Below the pieces are notes generated by a model that was given only the letters and a program-made list of their open reading frames with translations, was not told where the DNA came from and searched no databases. A program made the translations under genes and the position numbers. A DNA stretch of 64,000 nt from Vibrio alfacsensis (GTDB taxonomy: Bacteria; Pseudomonadota; Gammaproteobacteria; Enterobacterales; Vibrionaceae): positions 3,038,001 to 3,102,000 of the forward strand of contig NZ_CP032093.1 in assembly GCF_003544875.1 (NCBI RefSeq). Reading direction: 5' to 3'. Shown here piece by piece: positions 1 through 9,631 of the stretch (position 1 is its first letter; each line of letters begins with the position of its first letter).

Positions 1-517
1 GAGCACCCATAATTGAAGATGAACCTTCTTTTGCCATTTGTGCTAGATCTTTGTCGATGAAGAACAAGGCTTTACCATCTTCACCTACCAATTCGATCTT
101 ATCTAAAATCCCTTTAAACAACTTCTCTTCTTCGTGCTGTTCAGCCACGTACCACTGTAGGAAGTTAAACGTTGAGTAGTCTTGGCTTGTAAAAGCAACA
201 TGCGCCAATTTGTTGATCTTTTCCGTGATCATTTGCTCATGTTCATAAGTTTCACGGAAAACATCGCCTAGGCTCGCAAAATCATGCTTCGGTGCTTCAA
301 TTGCACCTAGAATTGGCATTGAGCCCGTTTCGCTCACATAAGTGAAAAGACGTTGCATGTGCTCCATTTCTTCTACGGCGTGAGCGCGTAAAAATTCAGC
401 CGCACCTTCAAAACCTTTGTCTTCACACCAAGCACTCATTTGTAAGTATAGATTGGATGAGAAAAATTCTAGATTAATTTGCTCATTCAATTGTTCAACC
501 ATAGTTTGAGACAGCAT
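1..517 (-). CDS. ftnA: Ferritin (non-heme), C-terminus cut by window edge
   Basis: Iron-storage ferritin of the bacterial FtnA type, which oxidises Fe(II) at a di-iron centre and stores it inside a 24-mer cytosolic shell. About 172 residues are visible, read leftward from an ATG at 515-517, and only the last few residues should be missing. The N-terminus ([18 protein letters not shown]) and the segments EEMEHM and VAEQHEEEK supply the Glu and His ligands expected at the ferroxidase site. A weak GGAG-like site precedes the ATG. The upstream gap holds a long inverted repeat. Identification as ferritin is secure; the exact paralogue is inferred. Confidence 0.9.
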   Translation of the reverse strand, partial: MLSQTMVEQLNEQINLEFFSSNLYLQMSAWCEDKGFEGAAEFLRAHAVEEMEHMQRLFTYVSETGSMPILGAIEAPKHDFASLGDVFRETYEHEQMITEKINKLAHVAFTSQDYSTFNFLQWYVAEQHEEEKLFKGILDKIELVGEDGKALFFIDKDLAQMAKEGSSSIMGA

Positions 518-543
518 GTTAACTCCTATTTATGTCCATGCAA

Positions 544-600
544 TATACCCAAGTGACCTCAATACAAGCGGCTTAGCGACAATAAAGTCACTTGGGTATA
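544..600. repeat. 14-bp perfect inverted repeat, intergenic palindromic element
   Basis: The arms TATACCCAAGTGAC (544-557) and GTCACTTGGGTATA (587-600) are exact reverse complements around a 29-bp centre. The element sits between the divergent ftnA and uspA genes. A degenerate half copy (TATACCCAAATAACC) occurs near 3857, just upstream of rsmJ, so this looks like a dispersed intergenic repeat rather than a one-off terminator. Confidence 0.7.
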
Positions 601-726
601 ACGCCACTATAACATGATTACTATGGCAAAAGTTTGTACCATTAATATTGATATGAGATCACTTCAGCAAAAATATCTGGGACTTAGTGCTAATCTGAAT
701 CTATACCCTCTTAAGGAGATAGCAAT

Positions 727-1150
727 ATGAGTTACAAACATATTCTTGTGGCCGTCGACCTATCAGATGACAGTAAAGTGTTGATCAAAAGCGGTGTCAT
801 TGGCTAAGCCTCTAGAAGCCAAAGTCTCTTTCATTCATATCGATGTGAATTATGCCGAGCTCTACACTGGTCTTATCGATATCAATATGGCTGAGGCCCA
901 GCACCAAGCAATGGAAGCGTCACGCACCCAATTAGCAAACTTTGAAGAGTACGCTGAGTACCCAATTACCCATACACTAGTGGGTAGCGGTGATTTGAGT
1001 AACGAACTGTGCGATACCATTCAGGAATATAACTTTGATATGGTGGTCTGCGGCCACCACCAAGATTTCTGGAGCAAGATATTGTCTTCGACGCGTCAGC
1101 TTATTAACTGCTCACCCGTCGATATGCTGGTCGTACCGCTAAAAGACTGA
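727..1150 (+). pseudogene. uspA: Universal stress protein A, frameshifted
   Basis: UspA-type cytosolic stress protein. Reading starts at the ATG at 727, behind an AAGGAGAT ribosome site, and gives MSYKHILVAVDLSDDSKVLI, then hits a stop after a frameshift near 787-791. The remainder (SLAKPLEAKVSFIHIDVNY, and later VCGHHQDFWSK, RQLIN, VDMLVVPL) is in another frame to the stop at 1150. E. coli UspA reads VEKAVSMARP here, so about two bases appear to be missing from the A-run at 787-790. The full-length protein would be about 141 residues, normal for the family. A sequencing error is more likely than a true pseudogene, because the rest is perfectly conserved. Confidence 0.85.
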
Positions 1151-1220
1151 TTTGCGTTGGCGCGACCCTCAAACTTAGTTAGACTGCGGTCATCTTTGTT
1201 GTTGATATAGATTCTCATCC

Positions 1221-2099
1221 ATGGCTTATCTATCTGCAGTCACCCTACTTTGGGCGTTCTCATTTAGCCTGATCGGCGTTTATCTTGCTGGTCAGGTTGA
1301 TTCTTGGTTCTCCGTTTTCATGCGCATTGCGCTGGCGAGCGTAGTGTTCATCCCTTTCTTAAAATTCCGTGGCGTTAGCAAGTCTCTGATCGTAAAACTG
1401 ATGATCGTGGGCGGCTTCCAGCTCGGCTTAATGTATTGCTTCTACTACCAGTCATTCCTGCTCCTTTCAGTACCAGAAGTATTGCTGTTCACCGTATTTA
1501 CCCCGATTTACGTCACCTTGATTTATGACTTCTTGAAAGGTCGATTCTCGCCTTGGTATTTGGTCACGGCGGCTATTGCGGTACTAGGTGCGGCGTGGAT
1601 TAAATTTGCTGGCATCAATGAAAACTTCTTGATGGGATTCTTAGTCGTGCAGGGTGCGAACTTGTGCTTTGCCATCGGTCAGGTCGGCTATAAGTACATT
1701 ATGGAAACCGAATCGGTTGAGTTGCCGCAGCACACGGTATTTGGTTACTTCTATTTAGGCGCACTGTGTGTCGCGACAGTCGCCTTTGCTCTGATGGGTA
1801 ACTTAGACAAGATGCCAACCACGGCAACGCAATGGGGTATTCTGACTTACCTCGGCTTGATCGCATCGGGCTTTGGTTATTTTGCGTGGAACAAAGGTGC
1901 CACTATGGTCAATGCTGGCGCGCTCGCGGTAATGAACAATGCACTCGTGCCTGCTGGCTTGATTGTAAATATTGTAATTTGGAACCGTGATGTCGACGTA
2001 ATGCGCCTGACTGTTGGCGGCGCAATCATCATGCTGTCATTGTGGATTAACGAGACTTGGGTGAAAAAACGTGTAGAGATAAGTTACGCCAACAAGTAG
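1221..2099 (+). CDS. EamA/DMT-family inner-membrane transporter
   Basis: Drug/metabolite transporter superfamily protein of 292 residues with about ten hydrophobic segments in two similar halves, as expected for two EamA repeats (residues 1-125 and 135-280). The first half starts with the conserved LLWAFSFSLIG signature. Substrate unknown; members export amino acids, amines or carboxylates. The ATG at 1221 has no strong ribosome site. It may be transcribed with uspA, whose stop is 70 bp upstream, and a clear terminator follows. Family call secure, substrate not. Confidence 0.85.
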   Translation: MAYLSAVTLLWAFSFSLIGVYLAGQVDSWFSVFMRIALASVVFIPFLKFRGVSKSLIVKLMIVGGFQLGLMYCFYYQSFLLLSVPEVLLFTVFTPIYVTLIYDFLKGRFSPWYLVTAAIAVLGAAWIKFAGINENFLMGFLVVQGANLCFAIGQVGYKYIMETESVELPQHTVFGYFYLGALCVATVAFALMGNLDKMPTTATQWGILTYLGLIASGFGYFAWNKGATMVNAGALAVMNNALVPAGLIVNIVIWNRDVDVMRLTVGGAIIMLSLWINETWVKKRVEISYANK

Positions 2100-2120
2100 C
2101 CATATTCGGTACCAGACAAT

Positions 2121-2154
2121 AAAAAACGCGTCCTCTCATATGGACGCGTTTTTG
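2121..2154. terminator. Rho-independent terminator after the EamA gene
   Basis: The arms AAACGCGTCC and GGACGCGTTT enclose a 7-nt loop and are flanked by A and T runs. It can work for the EamA gene and for the convergent lysine-rich gene. Confidence 0.85.
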
Positions 2155-2194
2155 TCTCTAATGGTATATTTGTCGTAAGTTATGAAAACGATGT

Positions 2195-2794
2195 TTAATG
2201 TATCGGGGTTTGCAGTTTATCGCTCATCAAGGTGTTTGGTGGCGTTGGTAGCAGCACCTCTAGCTTGGCATTACGCGCTTCAAGCTTGCGTTGGCGTTTC
2301 AGTAATTTTTGCTGCTTTTTGGCTAACTTAAGCAACTTCTTCTGCTGCTTGTAGTGTTTCTTAACCGCTTTCTTCGCCTGCTTCAGCGCTTTCTTATCTG
2401 ATAAGTCAAACATCGACGGCGCCTCTAACTTGGTAGCGGATGTTACGGCTGCTACTTTCGCTGCCAGTTTTTTCTCTTTTACTCGTTCCACTACACGCTT
2501 CACAATCGCCGCTTTCTCTGCGCTTTGCTCAGAAGTCATGTTGATTGATGTGTCTTGAGTGAGTGATGAAGTTGGCAGTGCTTCCGCCAACAAACCACAA
2601 GCCTGTTGCTCGGACAGCAACTTATCTTGGCATTTCTGAGGTGGAATTGCAGCCGGTTTACACAAGGTATCTTTCGAAGCAGAAGATCGCGCACAAGAAC
2701 GACAAACGAATTTAGGCGCAACCACCAAACGATGAATATCACCCAAGTTATCGGCGATCTGTTTGCGATTCATCTTACATAAACGTTTAGCCAT
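2195..2794 (-). CDS. Lysine-rich hypothetical protein with a Cys motif
   Basis: 199-residue protein that I do not recognise. The N-terminal 60 residues hold several cysteines, including CRSC at about 32-35 and further Cys at about 45, 55 and 66, a possible small metal-binding unit. Residues 90-185 are very rich in Lys, Ala and Leu (KKALKQAKKAVKKHYKQQKK) and probably form a long basic helix or coiled coil. No signal peptide is seen. The start MAKRLCKMNRKQ has no obvious alternative and codon use matches neighbours. The basic helix suggests nucleic-acid or ribosome contact, which is inference only. Confidence 0.6.
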   Translation of the reverse strand: MAKRLCKMNRKQIADNLGDIHRLVVAPKFVCRSCARSSASKDTLCKPAAIPPQKCQDKLLSEQQACGLLAEALPTSSLTQDTSINMTSEQSAEKAAIVKRVVERVKEKKLAAKVAAVTSATKLEAPSMFDLSDKKALKQAKKAVKKHYKQQKKLLKLAKKQQKLLKRQRKLEARNAKLEVLLPTPPNTLMSDKLQTPIH

Positions 2795-2963
2795 GCTACT
2801 ACTCCAGCGATTCCGCTATTGACTGTTTTACTCTCTTACTGCCTTACAATCTGCGACTGCATCATGCCAAGTGAAATAATAATAATTCTTAATTAGATAT
2901 ACAATCAGAGTGCTGAATAAGCAAGCGAAAAGTGTCAGTAGACATGACGAAAAGTCGAAACGA

Positions 2964-2989
2964 TCACAGCGCCCAATTGAGCGCTGTGA
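2964..2989 (-). terminator. Likely terminator of rsmJ
   Basis: Perfect 9-bp stem TCACAGCGC/GCGCTGTGA with an 8-nt loop, placed just beyond the rsmJ stop. On the minus strand it is followed by a moderately T-rich tract (TCGTTTCGACTTTT), so termination is plausible but not textbook. Confidence 0.5.
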
Positions 2990-3035
2990 GAAGAAGTACC
3001 GCAGAGTCAGACAGTTAAAAAATCTTACGCTATGT

Positions 3036-3815
3036 TTACGCCATTGACGCTTTTACATACACATCGAAACGGTTCTTTTTCGTTTCGATTGCCATACTTG
3101 GCTGTTGTTCATCTAACCAATTCGCGTAATCAGGGCGCTTCACCACCACACGCTTAGTGGCCAACGCCATTGCCGGCGCTAACAAGCCATCCGCGTCAAG
3201 ATCTGCACCGACCAAAGATTGGAAGACGCGCATCTCTTTTTTCACTAATGCCGATTTCTTTTTGTTTTCAGGATGTGGGTACATAGGATCAAGGTAAACG
3301 ACATCTGGCTGCACGAAGTCTTTGTCTTGCGCCAATTGTTCTAACGCATCGTGACTAGAAGCATGAATAAGCGACATGCGCTCTGATACCCAAGTTCCGA
3401 TTTCAGGATCGTGCTTTGCGCGAGCCAAGCCGTCATCCAACAATGCCGCCACTACAGGATGACGCTCAACCATCTGCACTTTACAACCTAACGATGCCAA
3501 TACGAACGCATCGCGCCCTAAGCCTGCTGTGCCATCAAGTACGGTTGGCGTCGCGCCTTTGTTCAAGCCTGCGGCTTTGGCGATGGCCTGACCTTTACCG
3601 CCACCGAACTTACGGCGATGCCCCACTGCGCCACCAATCAAATCAACAAAGATCGCACCTAGCTTTGGCTCGTCCACTTTACGCAGTTCTAAACGCTCAG
3701 TCGTTAAGACTAAGGCAAAATCACTATCATCAGTGTGAGAAAGCTGCCAACGCGCAGCGAGTTCATCAAGGTGAGACTGTTGAGATGGGTCTTCACAAAT
3801 CAATTGCAGTTGCAA
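3036..3815 (-). CDS. rsmJ: 16S rRNA m2G1516 methyltransferase RsmJ
   Basis: SAM-dependent guanine-N2 methyltransferase that modifies G1516 of 16S rRNA. The 259 residues match the usual length. The SAM-binding loop [17 protein letters not shown] is at about 101-117, followed by the acidic residue of VERHP. The catalytic-type motif [10 protein letters not shown] is near 175, and the [15 protein letters not shown] segment ahead of the SAM loop is typical of the family. In E. coli rsmJ lies next to prlC; here asnC sits between them on the other strand. The start ATG is preceded by a GGAG-type site (CTGGAGCCTCC on the minus strand). Confidence 0.93.
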   Translation of the reverse strand: MQLQLICEDPSQQSHLDELAARWQLSHTDDSDFALVLTTERLELRKVDEPKLGAIFVDLIGGAVGHRRKFGGGKGQAIAKAAGLNKGATPTVLDGTAGLGRDAFVLASLGCKVQMVERHPVVAALLDDGLARAKHDPEIGTWVSERMSLIHASSHDALEQLAQDKDFVQPDVVYLDPMYPHPENKKKSALVKKEMRVFQSLVGADLDADGLLAPAMALATKRVVVKRPDYANWLDEQQPSMAIETKKNRFDVYVKASMA

Positions 3816-3997
3816 AAGGAGGCTCCAGTAAAATCGGTTTAACTGCCGCTGAGTGTATACCCAAATAACCTATAGATGCTAGGTTCCACCAAATTGATTT
3901 CACCCGGCCATGCTCTTAACAAACAAGCGTGACTGTACGAAGTTCCGTCGATGCGTATAGAATGACCTTTGTCTCTCATCCTTATGGAACGATTTGT

Positions 3998-4462
3998 ATG
4001 AATGTCAGCTTGCCTAAACTGGACGATCTCGACCGCGCAATTCTTAAGACTTTAATGGCCGACGCTCGAACGCCATATGCGGAAATGGCAAAACAATTTG
4101 ATGTTAGTCCGGCAACCATCCACGTTCGCATCGAGAAAATGAAAGCGGCGGATATCATCGAAGGGACCGAGGTCATTGTAAACACCAAGAAGCTTGGTTA
4201 CGACGTGTGCTGTTTTATCGGCATTAACCTCAATGCGGCGCGTGATTATCATTCAGCACTCGAAAAGCTCAATGCGCTCGATGAAGTGGTCGAAGCCTAC
4301 TACACCACAGGCGCATACAATATTTTCGTTAAGCTGATGTGCAAATCGATTGAAGAGCTGCAATTTGTATTGATCGATAAGCTTCAAGCGATCGACGAAG
4401 TGCAATCCACTGAGACCCTGATTTCGTTGCAAAACCCAATCAATCGCAATGTAAATCCATAA
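3998..4462 (+). CDS. asnC: AsnC, Lrp-family transcription regulator
   Basis: Lrp/AsnC-type DNA-binding regulator, which in E. coli activates asnA and responds to asparagine. 154 residues: an N-terminal winged helix-turn-helix (DRAILKTLMADARTPYAEMA, then VSPATIHVRIEKM) and a C-terminal RAM ligand-binding domain (DVVEAYYTTG-like segment, then TETLISLQNP). Similarity to E. coli AsnC is very high along its length. The frame is open upstream to a GTG at 3929, but the ATG at 3998 gives the family start (MNVSLPKLDDLDRAIL) and is preferred. asnA is not adjacent in this window. Confidence 0.92.
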   Translation: MNVSLPKLDDLDRAILKTLMADARTPYAEMAKQFDVSPATIHVRIEKMKAADIIEGTEVIVNTKKLGYDVCCFIGINLNAARDYHSALEKLNALDEVVEAYYTTGAYNIFVKLMCKSIEELQFVLIDKLQAIDEVQSTETLISLQNPINRNVNP

Positions 4463-4501
4463 TGCTCTGAGTCAAAGAATAAAAATTAAACCTACGAACA
4501 A

Positions 4502-4534
4502 AAAATGGGCAGCCACTTGGCTGCCCATTTTCAT
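4502..4534. terminator. Bidirectional terminator between asnC and prlC
   Basis: The arms AAAATGGGCAGCC and GGCTGCCCATTTT form a 13-bp stem with A and T runs at both ends, between two convergent genes. Confidence 0.9.
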
Positions 4535-4546
4535 TCTCAATCGAGA

Positions 4547-6589
4547 TTACGCTGCGATACCAGAATGGCGCAGTAGCGCATCGATTTCTGGCTCACGACC
4601 ACGGAAGCGCTTAAATAGCTCCATTGGTTCTTCACTGCCACCCATTTCTAGAATGTTGTTCAAGAAACTCAGACCGGTTTCTTTGTTGAAGATGCCTTCT
4701 TCTTCAAAGCGAGAGAACGCGTCTGAAGACAACACTTCTGCCCATAGGTAGCTGTAGTAACCTGCGCTGTAACCACCAGCGAAGATGTGACCAAAGCTGT
4801 GTGAGAAACGCGCCCACTCAACCGCTGGTACAACTGCCACTTTCTCTTTCACTTCTGCCAAGGTTTCAAGCACACGAGCACCCACTTCTGGGTCGTATTC
4901 TGTGTGCAGAGTGAAGTCGAACAAGCCGAACTCTAGCTGACGCAGGATACCCATCGCCGACTGGAAGTTCTTCGCTGCTAGCATTTTATCTAGCATCGCT
5001 TTTGGTAATGGTTCGCCAGTCTCATAGTGACCAGAAATAAACGCCAGCGCGTCTTCTTCCCAACACCAGTTTTCTAGGAACTGACTTGGTAGCTCAACCG
5101 CATCCCAAGGCACACCGTTGATGCCCGATACCGCGCCTGTTTCTACTTGCGTCAGCATGTGGTGGATACCATGACCAAACTCGTGGAATAGTGTCACCAC
5201 TTCATCGTGCGTAAACAGTGCAGGCTTGTCGCCCACAGGACGGTTGAAGTTACACGTTAGGTAAGCAACCGGTGTTTGTAGCTCGCCAGATTGCGTGACA
5301 CGACGACCACGGCAATCATCCATCCACGCACCGCCACGCTTGTGCTCACGTGCGTAAAGGTCTAGGTAGAAACTGCCTCGTAATGTGCTTTCACTATCAA
5401 AGATATCGAAAAAGCGCACTGACTCGTGCCAAGTGTCCACGCCTTCACGCTCTGTCACTGTCATACCAAACACGCGGTTTAACACTTCAAACAGACCACT
5501 TACTGCTTTTGATTCAGGGAAGTAAGGACGCAGTTCTTCATCCGAGATTTGGAACAAGTGCTGCTTTTGCTTCTCGCTGTAGTACGCGATGTCCCATACG
5601 TTTAGCTCGCTAACACCAAATTCCGCATTCGCAAACTGGCGTAGCTCTTCGATTTCGCGCTCACCTTGTGGTTTCGCTTTGGTTGCCAAATCGTTCAAGA
5701 AGCCAAGCACTTGCGCTGGATTCTCTGCCATTTTGGTTGCCAGAGATTTCTCGCTGTAAGTGTTAAAACCCAACATGCGAGAGATTTCATGACGCAGTTT
5801 TAGCTGCTCAGTGATGATTTCTGAGTTGTCCCATTTACCTGCGTTTGGACCACGATCAGAGGCGCGCGTTACATACGCTTCGTACACTTCTTTACGTAGG
5901 TCTTGGTTATCACAGTACGTCATAACAGGCAGGTAAGATGGGATATCTAGCGTAATTAGGTAGCCATCCAGCTCTTTTGCTTCTGCTGCTGCTTTTGCCG
6001 CTGCAAGTGCAGACTCTGGCATACCCGCTAGGTCTTTTTCATCAACAATATGCTTGGTCCAACCCATAGTCGCATCCAGCACATTGTTGGAGAATTTCGA
6101 GCTCAGCTCAGACATGCGTTTGCTGATTTCGCCGTAGCGGTGTTGCTCGTCCGCTGGTAGGCCGATACCCGAAAGTTCGAAGTCACGCAGTGAATCAGTG
6201 ATGGTCTTTTGCTGCGCACGTGTCAACGTCGAAAATTCGTCGCTTGCTTTGATTGCTTTGTACGCTTCGTACAAACCTTTGTGCTGACCAACCCAAGTAC
6301 CGTACTCAGACAAAATTGGTAAGCAGCTTTCGTAAGCTTCACGTAGCGCTTCGCTATTCACCACTGAGTTCATGTGACCCACTGGTGACCAAATGCGGCT
6401 CAAGCGATCATCAATTTCTTCAATCGGCGCGATCACACTGGCCCAACTTGGGTTTGCATTGTCTTTCAGTACCTCATCAACTTTGGCACGACAATCTGTA
6501 ATCGCCTGCTCCACTGCAGGTTTAATGTGTTCTGGTTTGATTTGCGAAAACGGAGGAAGATCCGTAAACGTAAGAAGTGGATTAGACAT
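4547..6589 (-). CDS. prlC: Oligopeptidase A (M3 zinc metallopeptidase)
   Basis: Cytosolic thimet-type metallopeptidase that degrades short peptides, including cleaved signal peptides. 680 residues, the same size as E. coli OpdA/PrlC. The zinc motif HEFGH is at about residue 469 and the downstream Glu ligand is in the ELPSQFLENW segment about 30 residues later. The C-terminal FAGGYSAGYYSYLWAE region is also typical. The start (MSNPLLTFTDLPPF) follows a GGAATT site. It shares a convergent terminator with asnC. No defects seen. Confidence 0.95.
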   Translation of the reverse strand: MSNPLLTFTDLPPFSQIKPEHIKPAVEQAITDCRAKVDEVLKDNANPSWASVIAPIEEIDDRLSRIWSPVGHMNSVVNSEALREAYESCLPILSEYGTWVGQHKGLYEAYKAIKASDEFSTLTRAQQKTITDSLRDFELSGIGLPADEQHRYGEISKRMSELSSKFSNNVLDATMGWTKHIVDEKDLAGMPESALAAAKAAAEAKELDGYLITLDIPSYLPVMTYCDNQDLRKEVYEAYVTRASDRGPNAGKWDNSEIITEQLKLRHEISRMLGFNTYSEKSLATKMAENPAQVLGFLNDLATKAKPQGEREIEELRQFANAEFGVSELNVWDIAYYSEKQKQHLFQISDEELRPYFPESKAVSGLFEVLNRVFGMTVTEREGVDTWHESVRFFDIFDSESTLRGSFYLDLYAREHKRGGAWMDDCRGRRVTQSGELQTPVAYLTCNFNRPVGDKPALFTHDEVVTLFHEFGHGIHHMLTQVETGAVSGINGVPWDAVELPSQFLENWCWEEDALAFISGHYETGEPLPKAMLDKMLAAKNFQSAMGILRQLEFGLFDFTLHTEYDPEVGARVLETLAEVKEKVAVVPAVEWARFSHSFGHIFAGGYSAGYYSYLWAEVLSSDAFSRFEEEGIFNKETGLSFLNNILEMGGSEEPMELFKRFRGREPEIDALLRHSGIAA

Positions 6590-6995
6590 GAATAATTCCT
6601 TTTGTGTTTTGGCTCTGTAATTGCCTTTCTATATGTATAGAGATAGGCCAACTCAATGCACAGGCAAGTCAACAACATGGATGGGGGATCTCCGTTCCCT
6701 TTATCTATGCCGCGATGACCAAATGGTCAAAGAGCGCTTGCTCTATCCTTGAGTCTTATAGATTTCGTCATGTTATAAGAGAGTATGTCACTCAAACACG
6801 ACGCGTTTTAGTATTGTTACAAATAACTAAATATGGGTAGCACAATGAAATTTCAATGCTGCTTCCGCACCAACAGTGTTTCATTTACGTTGAATTGAAC
6901 GGAAGTTCTACATATTCGAGTTACTTGAGTATAATACCTCCATAAATCGAAAATCACAGACCACACTCATTCAAAGAGTGTTTCGAGAGTTTAAT
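6590..6995. promoter_or_regulatory. Divergent promoter region between prlC and rlmJ
   Basis: About 400 bp without a gene. For rlmJ, a TATAAT at 6930-6935 lies 18 bp after a weak TTCTAC. A perfect 14-bp palindrome TGACCAAATGGTCA occupies 6716-6729 and could be a regulator site. CCCCCATCCA on the minus strand near 6680 resembles a heat-shock -10, but I see no matching -35. Short open frames here look like chance. Confidence 0.45.
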
Positions 6996-7835
6996 TTGTT
7001 AAGTTACCGCCACAGCTTCCACGCTGGCAACCATGCTGACGTGGTAAAACACATCGTTCAAAGCCTCATTCTTGATGCTCTGAAACAAAAAGATAAGCCA
7101 TTTGTTTATCATGACACCCACTCAGGTGTAGGCCGCTACGATCTGACTCACGAATGGTCTGAGAAAACAGGCGAATACAAACAAGGCATTGCGCGCATTT
7201 GGGACAACCCAAACATTCCTGAAGACATCGCAAGCTACATCGATTCAATCAAAACGTTGAACAACGGTGATAAACTGCGTTACTACCCAGGTTCACCGCG
7301 TGTTGCACGCGCGCAAATCCGTCCACAAGACCGTATGGTCCTGACTGAGCTGCACCCAGCCGATCACCCGCTACTAGAGCAAGAATTCCATCGCGATCGT
7401 CAAGTGAGTATCTACAAAGAAGATGGCTTTAAGCGTCTGAAAGGCAGTCTACCACCACAAGAGCGTCGTGGTTTGGTGCTGATTGACCCACCATACGAAC
7501 TAGCAAAAGAATATCGCGACGTCGTACAAGCGATTTTCCAAAGCCACAAACGTTGGGCAACAGGCATCTACGCGATTTGGTACCCAGTGGTAAACCGCTG
7601 TGATATCGAAGACATGATTGAAGGCTTGGAAGGACTTGGCATTCGCAAAATCCTACAAATCGAGCTTGGCGTATCTCCAGACACCAACGAGCGTGGCATG
7701 ACGGCATCGGGCATGATCGTGATTAACCCACCGTGGAAACTAGAAAGTCAGATGAAAGAAATTCTGCCATTCCTACAAGAAGCGATCGCACCAGCAACGG
7801 GGCACTGGAAAGTCGACTGGATCGTTCCAGAGTAA
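6996..7835 (+). CDS. rlmJ: 23S rRNA m6A2030 methyltransferase RlmJ
   Basis: SAM-dependent adenine-N6 methyltransferase acting on A2030 of 23S rRNA. The family start MLSYRHSFHAGNHADVVKH is reached with a TTG at 6996; the GTG at 6978 in the same frame would add six unconserved residues. The DPPY-type catalytic motif is LVLIDPPYE near residue 165, and DTHSGVGRYDL is near 44-54. Length (279 residues) matches E. coli RlmJ. A terminator follows directly. Confidence 0.92.
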   Translation: MLSYRHSFHAGNHADVVKHIVQSLILDALKQKDKPFVYHDTHSGVGRYDLTHEWSEKTGEYKQGIARIWDNPNIPEDIASYIDSIKTLNNGDKLRYYPGSPRVARAQIRPQDRMVLTELHPADHPLLEQEFHRDRQVSIYKEDGFKRLKGSLPPQERRGLVLIDPPYELAKEYRDVVQAIFQSHKRWATGIYAIWYPVVNRCDIEDMIEGLEGLGIRKILQIELGVSPDTNERGMTASGMIVINPPWKLESQMKEILPFLQEAIAPATGHWKVDWIVPE

Positions 7836-7860
7836 ATACCTCTTTTGCTTTTTAAACTTT

Positions 7861-7891
7861 AAACGCAACGATGAAATCGTTGCGTTTTTTT
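7861..7891 (+). terminator. Terminator of rlmJ
   Basis: AAACGCAACGAT/ATCGTTGCGTTT stem with a 3-nt loop, followed by eight Ts. Confidence 0.9.
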
Positions 7892-8152
7892 TGATTTTTC
7901 GTTCATTTTGCATTCCCCAATACTCGCCTTATTCCTCTTTAGTATCCTTTCATCGCTATTTGTCATAAGCAATGTCACTTTTTCCCATTTAGGAAATTGC
8001 TAGACTCGATTTATGATAGGGACAACGGATCATGCCTAAGTCAGTTCAACAGGCTTAGGCAGGTAACAATTCATTTCGGGATGTTGAGTTCATCACCCAC
8101 TACCCCCATGTAATTGTTATAAGACAAAATTAATAAGCTCTTGGAGAAAGTA

Positions 8153-9508
8153 ATGGCGACTCATTTTGATTATATCTGTATCGGCGGCGGCAGCGGCGGT
8201 ATCGCATCAGCAAACCGTGCGGCAATGTACGGTGCTAAAGTAGCGCTTATCGAAGCTCAAGACCTTGGCGGTACCTGTGTAAACGTTGGTTGTGTGCCTA
8301 AGAAAGTGATGTGGCACGGCGCGCAAGTTGCCGAAGCAATGAACCTATACGCAGAAGACTACGGCTTTGATGTAGATGTAAAAGGTTTCGACTGGAGTAA
8401 GCTGGTTGAGAGTCGTCAAGCGTACATTGGTCGTATCCACCAATCTTACGATCGCGTGCTTGGTAACAACAAAGTCAACGTGATTAAAGGTTTCGCTAAG
8501 TTTATTGATGAGAAAACGGTTGAAGTAAACGGTGAACACTACACCGCGGATCACATCCTGATCGCAGTGGGTGGTCGTCCAACGATTCCAAACATTCCAG
8601 GCGCGGAATACGGTATTGATTCTAACGGCTTCTTCGAGCTTGCTGAGCAACCAAAACGTGTTGCCGTGATCGGTGCAGGTTACATCGCGGTTGAAATCGC
8701 TGGCGTTCTGCATGCACTTGGCACAGAAACACACTTGTTCTGCCGTAAAGAATCACCGCTACGTAGCTTCGATCCAATGATCATCGAAACGCTAGTAGAA
8801 GTGATGAATGCAGAAGGTCCAACGCTACACACCCACTCTGTTCCAAAAGAAGTGGTGAAAGAAGCAGATGGCAGCCTAACTCTGCACCTAGAAAACGGTG
8901 AGAGCCAAAACGTGGATACCCTAATCTGGGCAATCGGTCGTCACCCAGCCACTGACGCTATCAACCTAGCATCAACTGGCGTTGCAACGAATGATCGCGG
9001 CTACATCAAGGTAGACGAGTACCAAGAAACGAACGTGAAAGGCATCTACTGTGTCGGTGACATCATGGAAGGCGGTATCGAGCTAACACCAGTAGCGGTT
9101 AAAGCGGGTCGTCAACTTTCTGAGCGTCTGTTCAATGGCAAAACTAACGCGAAGATGGACTACGAATTGGTACCAACCGTGGTATTCAGCCACCCACCAA
9201 TCGGCACTATCGGTCTAACGACTCAAGAAGCAGAAGAGAAGTACGGCAAAGACAACATCAAAGTCTACACGTCTGGCTTTACTGCGATGTACACAGCGGT
9301 TACTAAGCACCGTCAACCATGTAAGATGAAGCTAGTATGTGCTGGCGAAGAAGAAACGGTTGTTGGTCTACACGGCATCGGCTTTACCGTTGATGAAATG
9401 ATTCAAGGCTTCGGTGTAGCAATGAAGATGGGCGCAACCAAGGCGGACTTCGACTCTGTTGTGGCTATCCACCCAACAGGCTCTGAAGAGTTCGTGACAA
9501 TGCGTTAA
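8153..9508 (+). CDS. gor: Glutathione-disulfide reductase
   Basis: FAD- and NADPH-dependent cytosolic enzyme that reduces oxidised glutathione. 451 residues, as in E. coli Gor. The N-terminal FAD fold has GGGSGG at about 11-16; the redox-active disulfide is [13 protein letters not shown] at about 39-51; the NADPH fold is [15 protein letters not shown] near 175; the second FAD motif is IYCVGD near 300; the C-terminal HPTGSEE supplies the catalytic His-Glu pair. The ATG at 8153 with GGAG five bases upstream is preferred over a TTG at 8141. The 310-bp upstream gap shows no clear regulator site. Confidence 0.95.
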   Translation: MATHFDYICIGGGSGGIASANRAAMYGAKVALIEAQDLGGTCVNVGCVPKKVMWHGAQVAEAMNLYAEDYGFDVDVKGFDWSKLVESRQAYIGRIHQSYDRVLGNNKVNVIKGFAKFIDEKTVEVNGEHYTADHILIAVGGRPTIPNIPGAEYGIDSNGFFELAEQPKRVAVIGAGYIAVEIAGVLHALGTETHLFCRKESPLRSFDPMIIETLVEVMNAEGPTLHTHSVPKEVVKEADGSLTLHLENGESQNVDTLIWAIGRHPATDAINLASTGVATNDRGYIKVDEYQETNVKGIYCVGDIMEGGIELTPVAVKAGRQLSERLFNGKTNAKMDYELVPTVVFSHPPIGTIGLTTQEAEEKYGKDNIKVYTSGFTAMYTAVTKHRQPCKMKLVCAGEEETVVGLHGIGFTVDEMIQGFGVAMKMGATKADFDSVVAIHPTGSEEFVTMR

Positions 9509-9546
9509 TCACGCGTGGATCGCTTTGCTGATTTAAGCAGATAAAC

Positions 9547-9581
9547 AAAAAGGGTCATCAATTACTTGATGACCCTTTTTC
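9547..9581. terminator. Bidirectional terminator between gor and eda
   Basis: AAAAGGGTCATCAA/TTGATGACCCTTTT stem with a short loop, between convergent genes and ending in T5. Confidence 0.9.
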
Positions 9582-9631
9582 TATTCACGTTTTACAACGT
9601 TCGGGGGGTATTTCGGAGCCGTTTGCGCGTT

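Noticed and set aside
6670..6700. Heat-shock (sigma-32) promoter for prlC
   Set aside because: A CCCCAT-like -10 is present but no CTTGAA-type -35 at the right distance.
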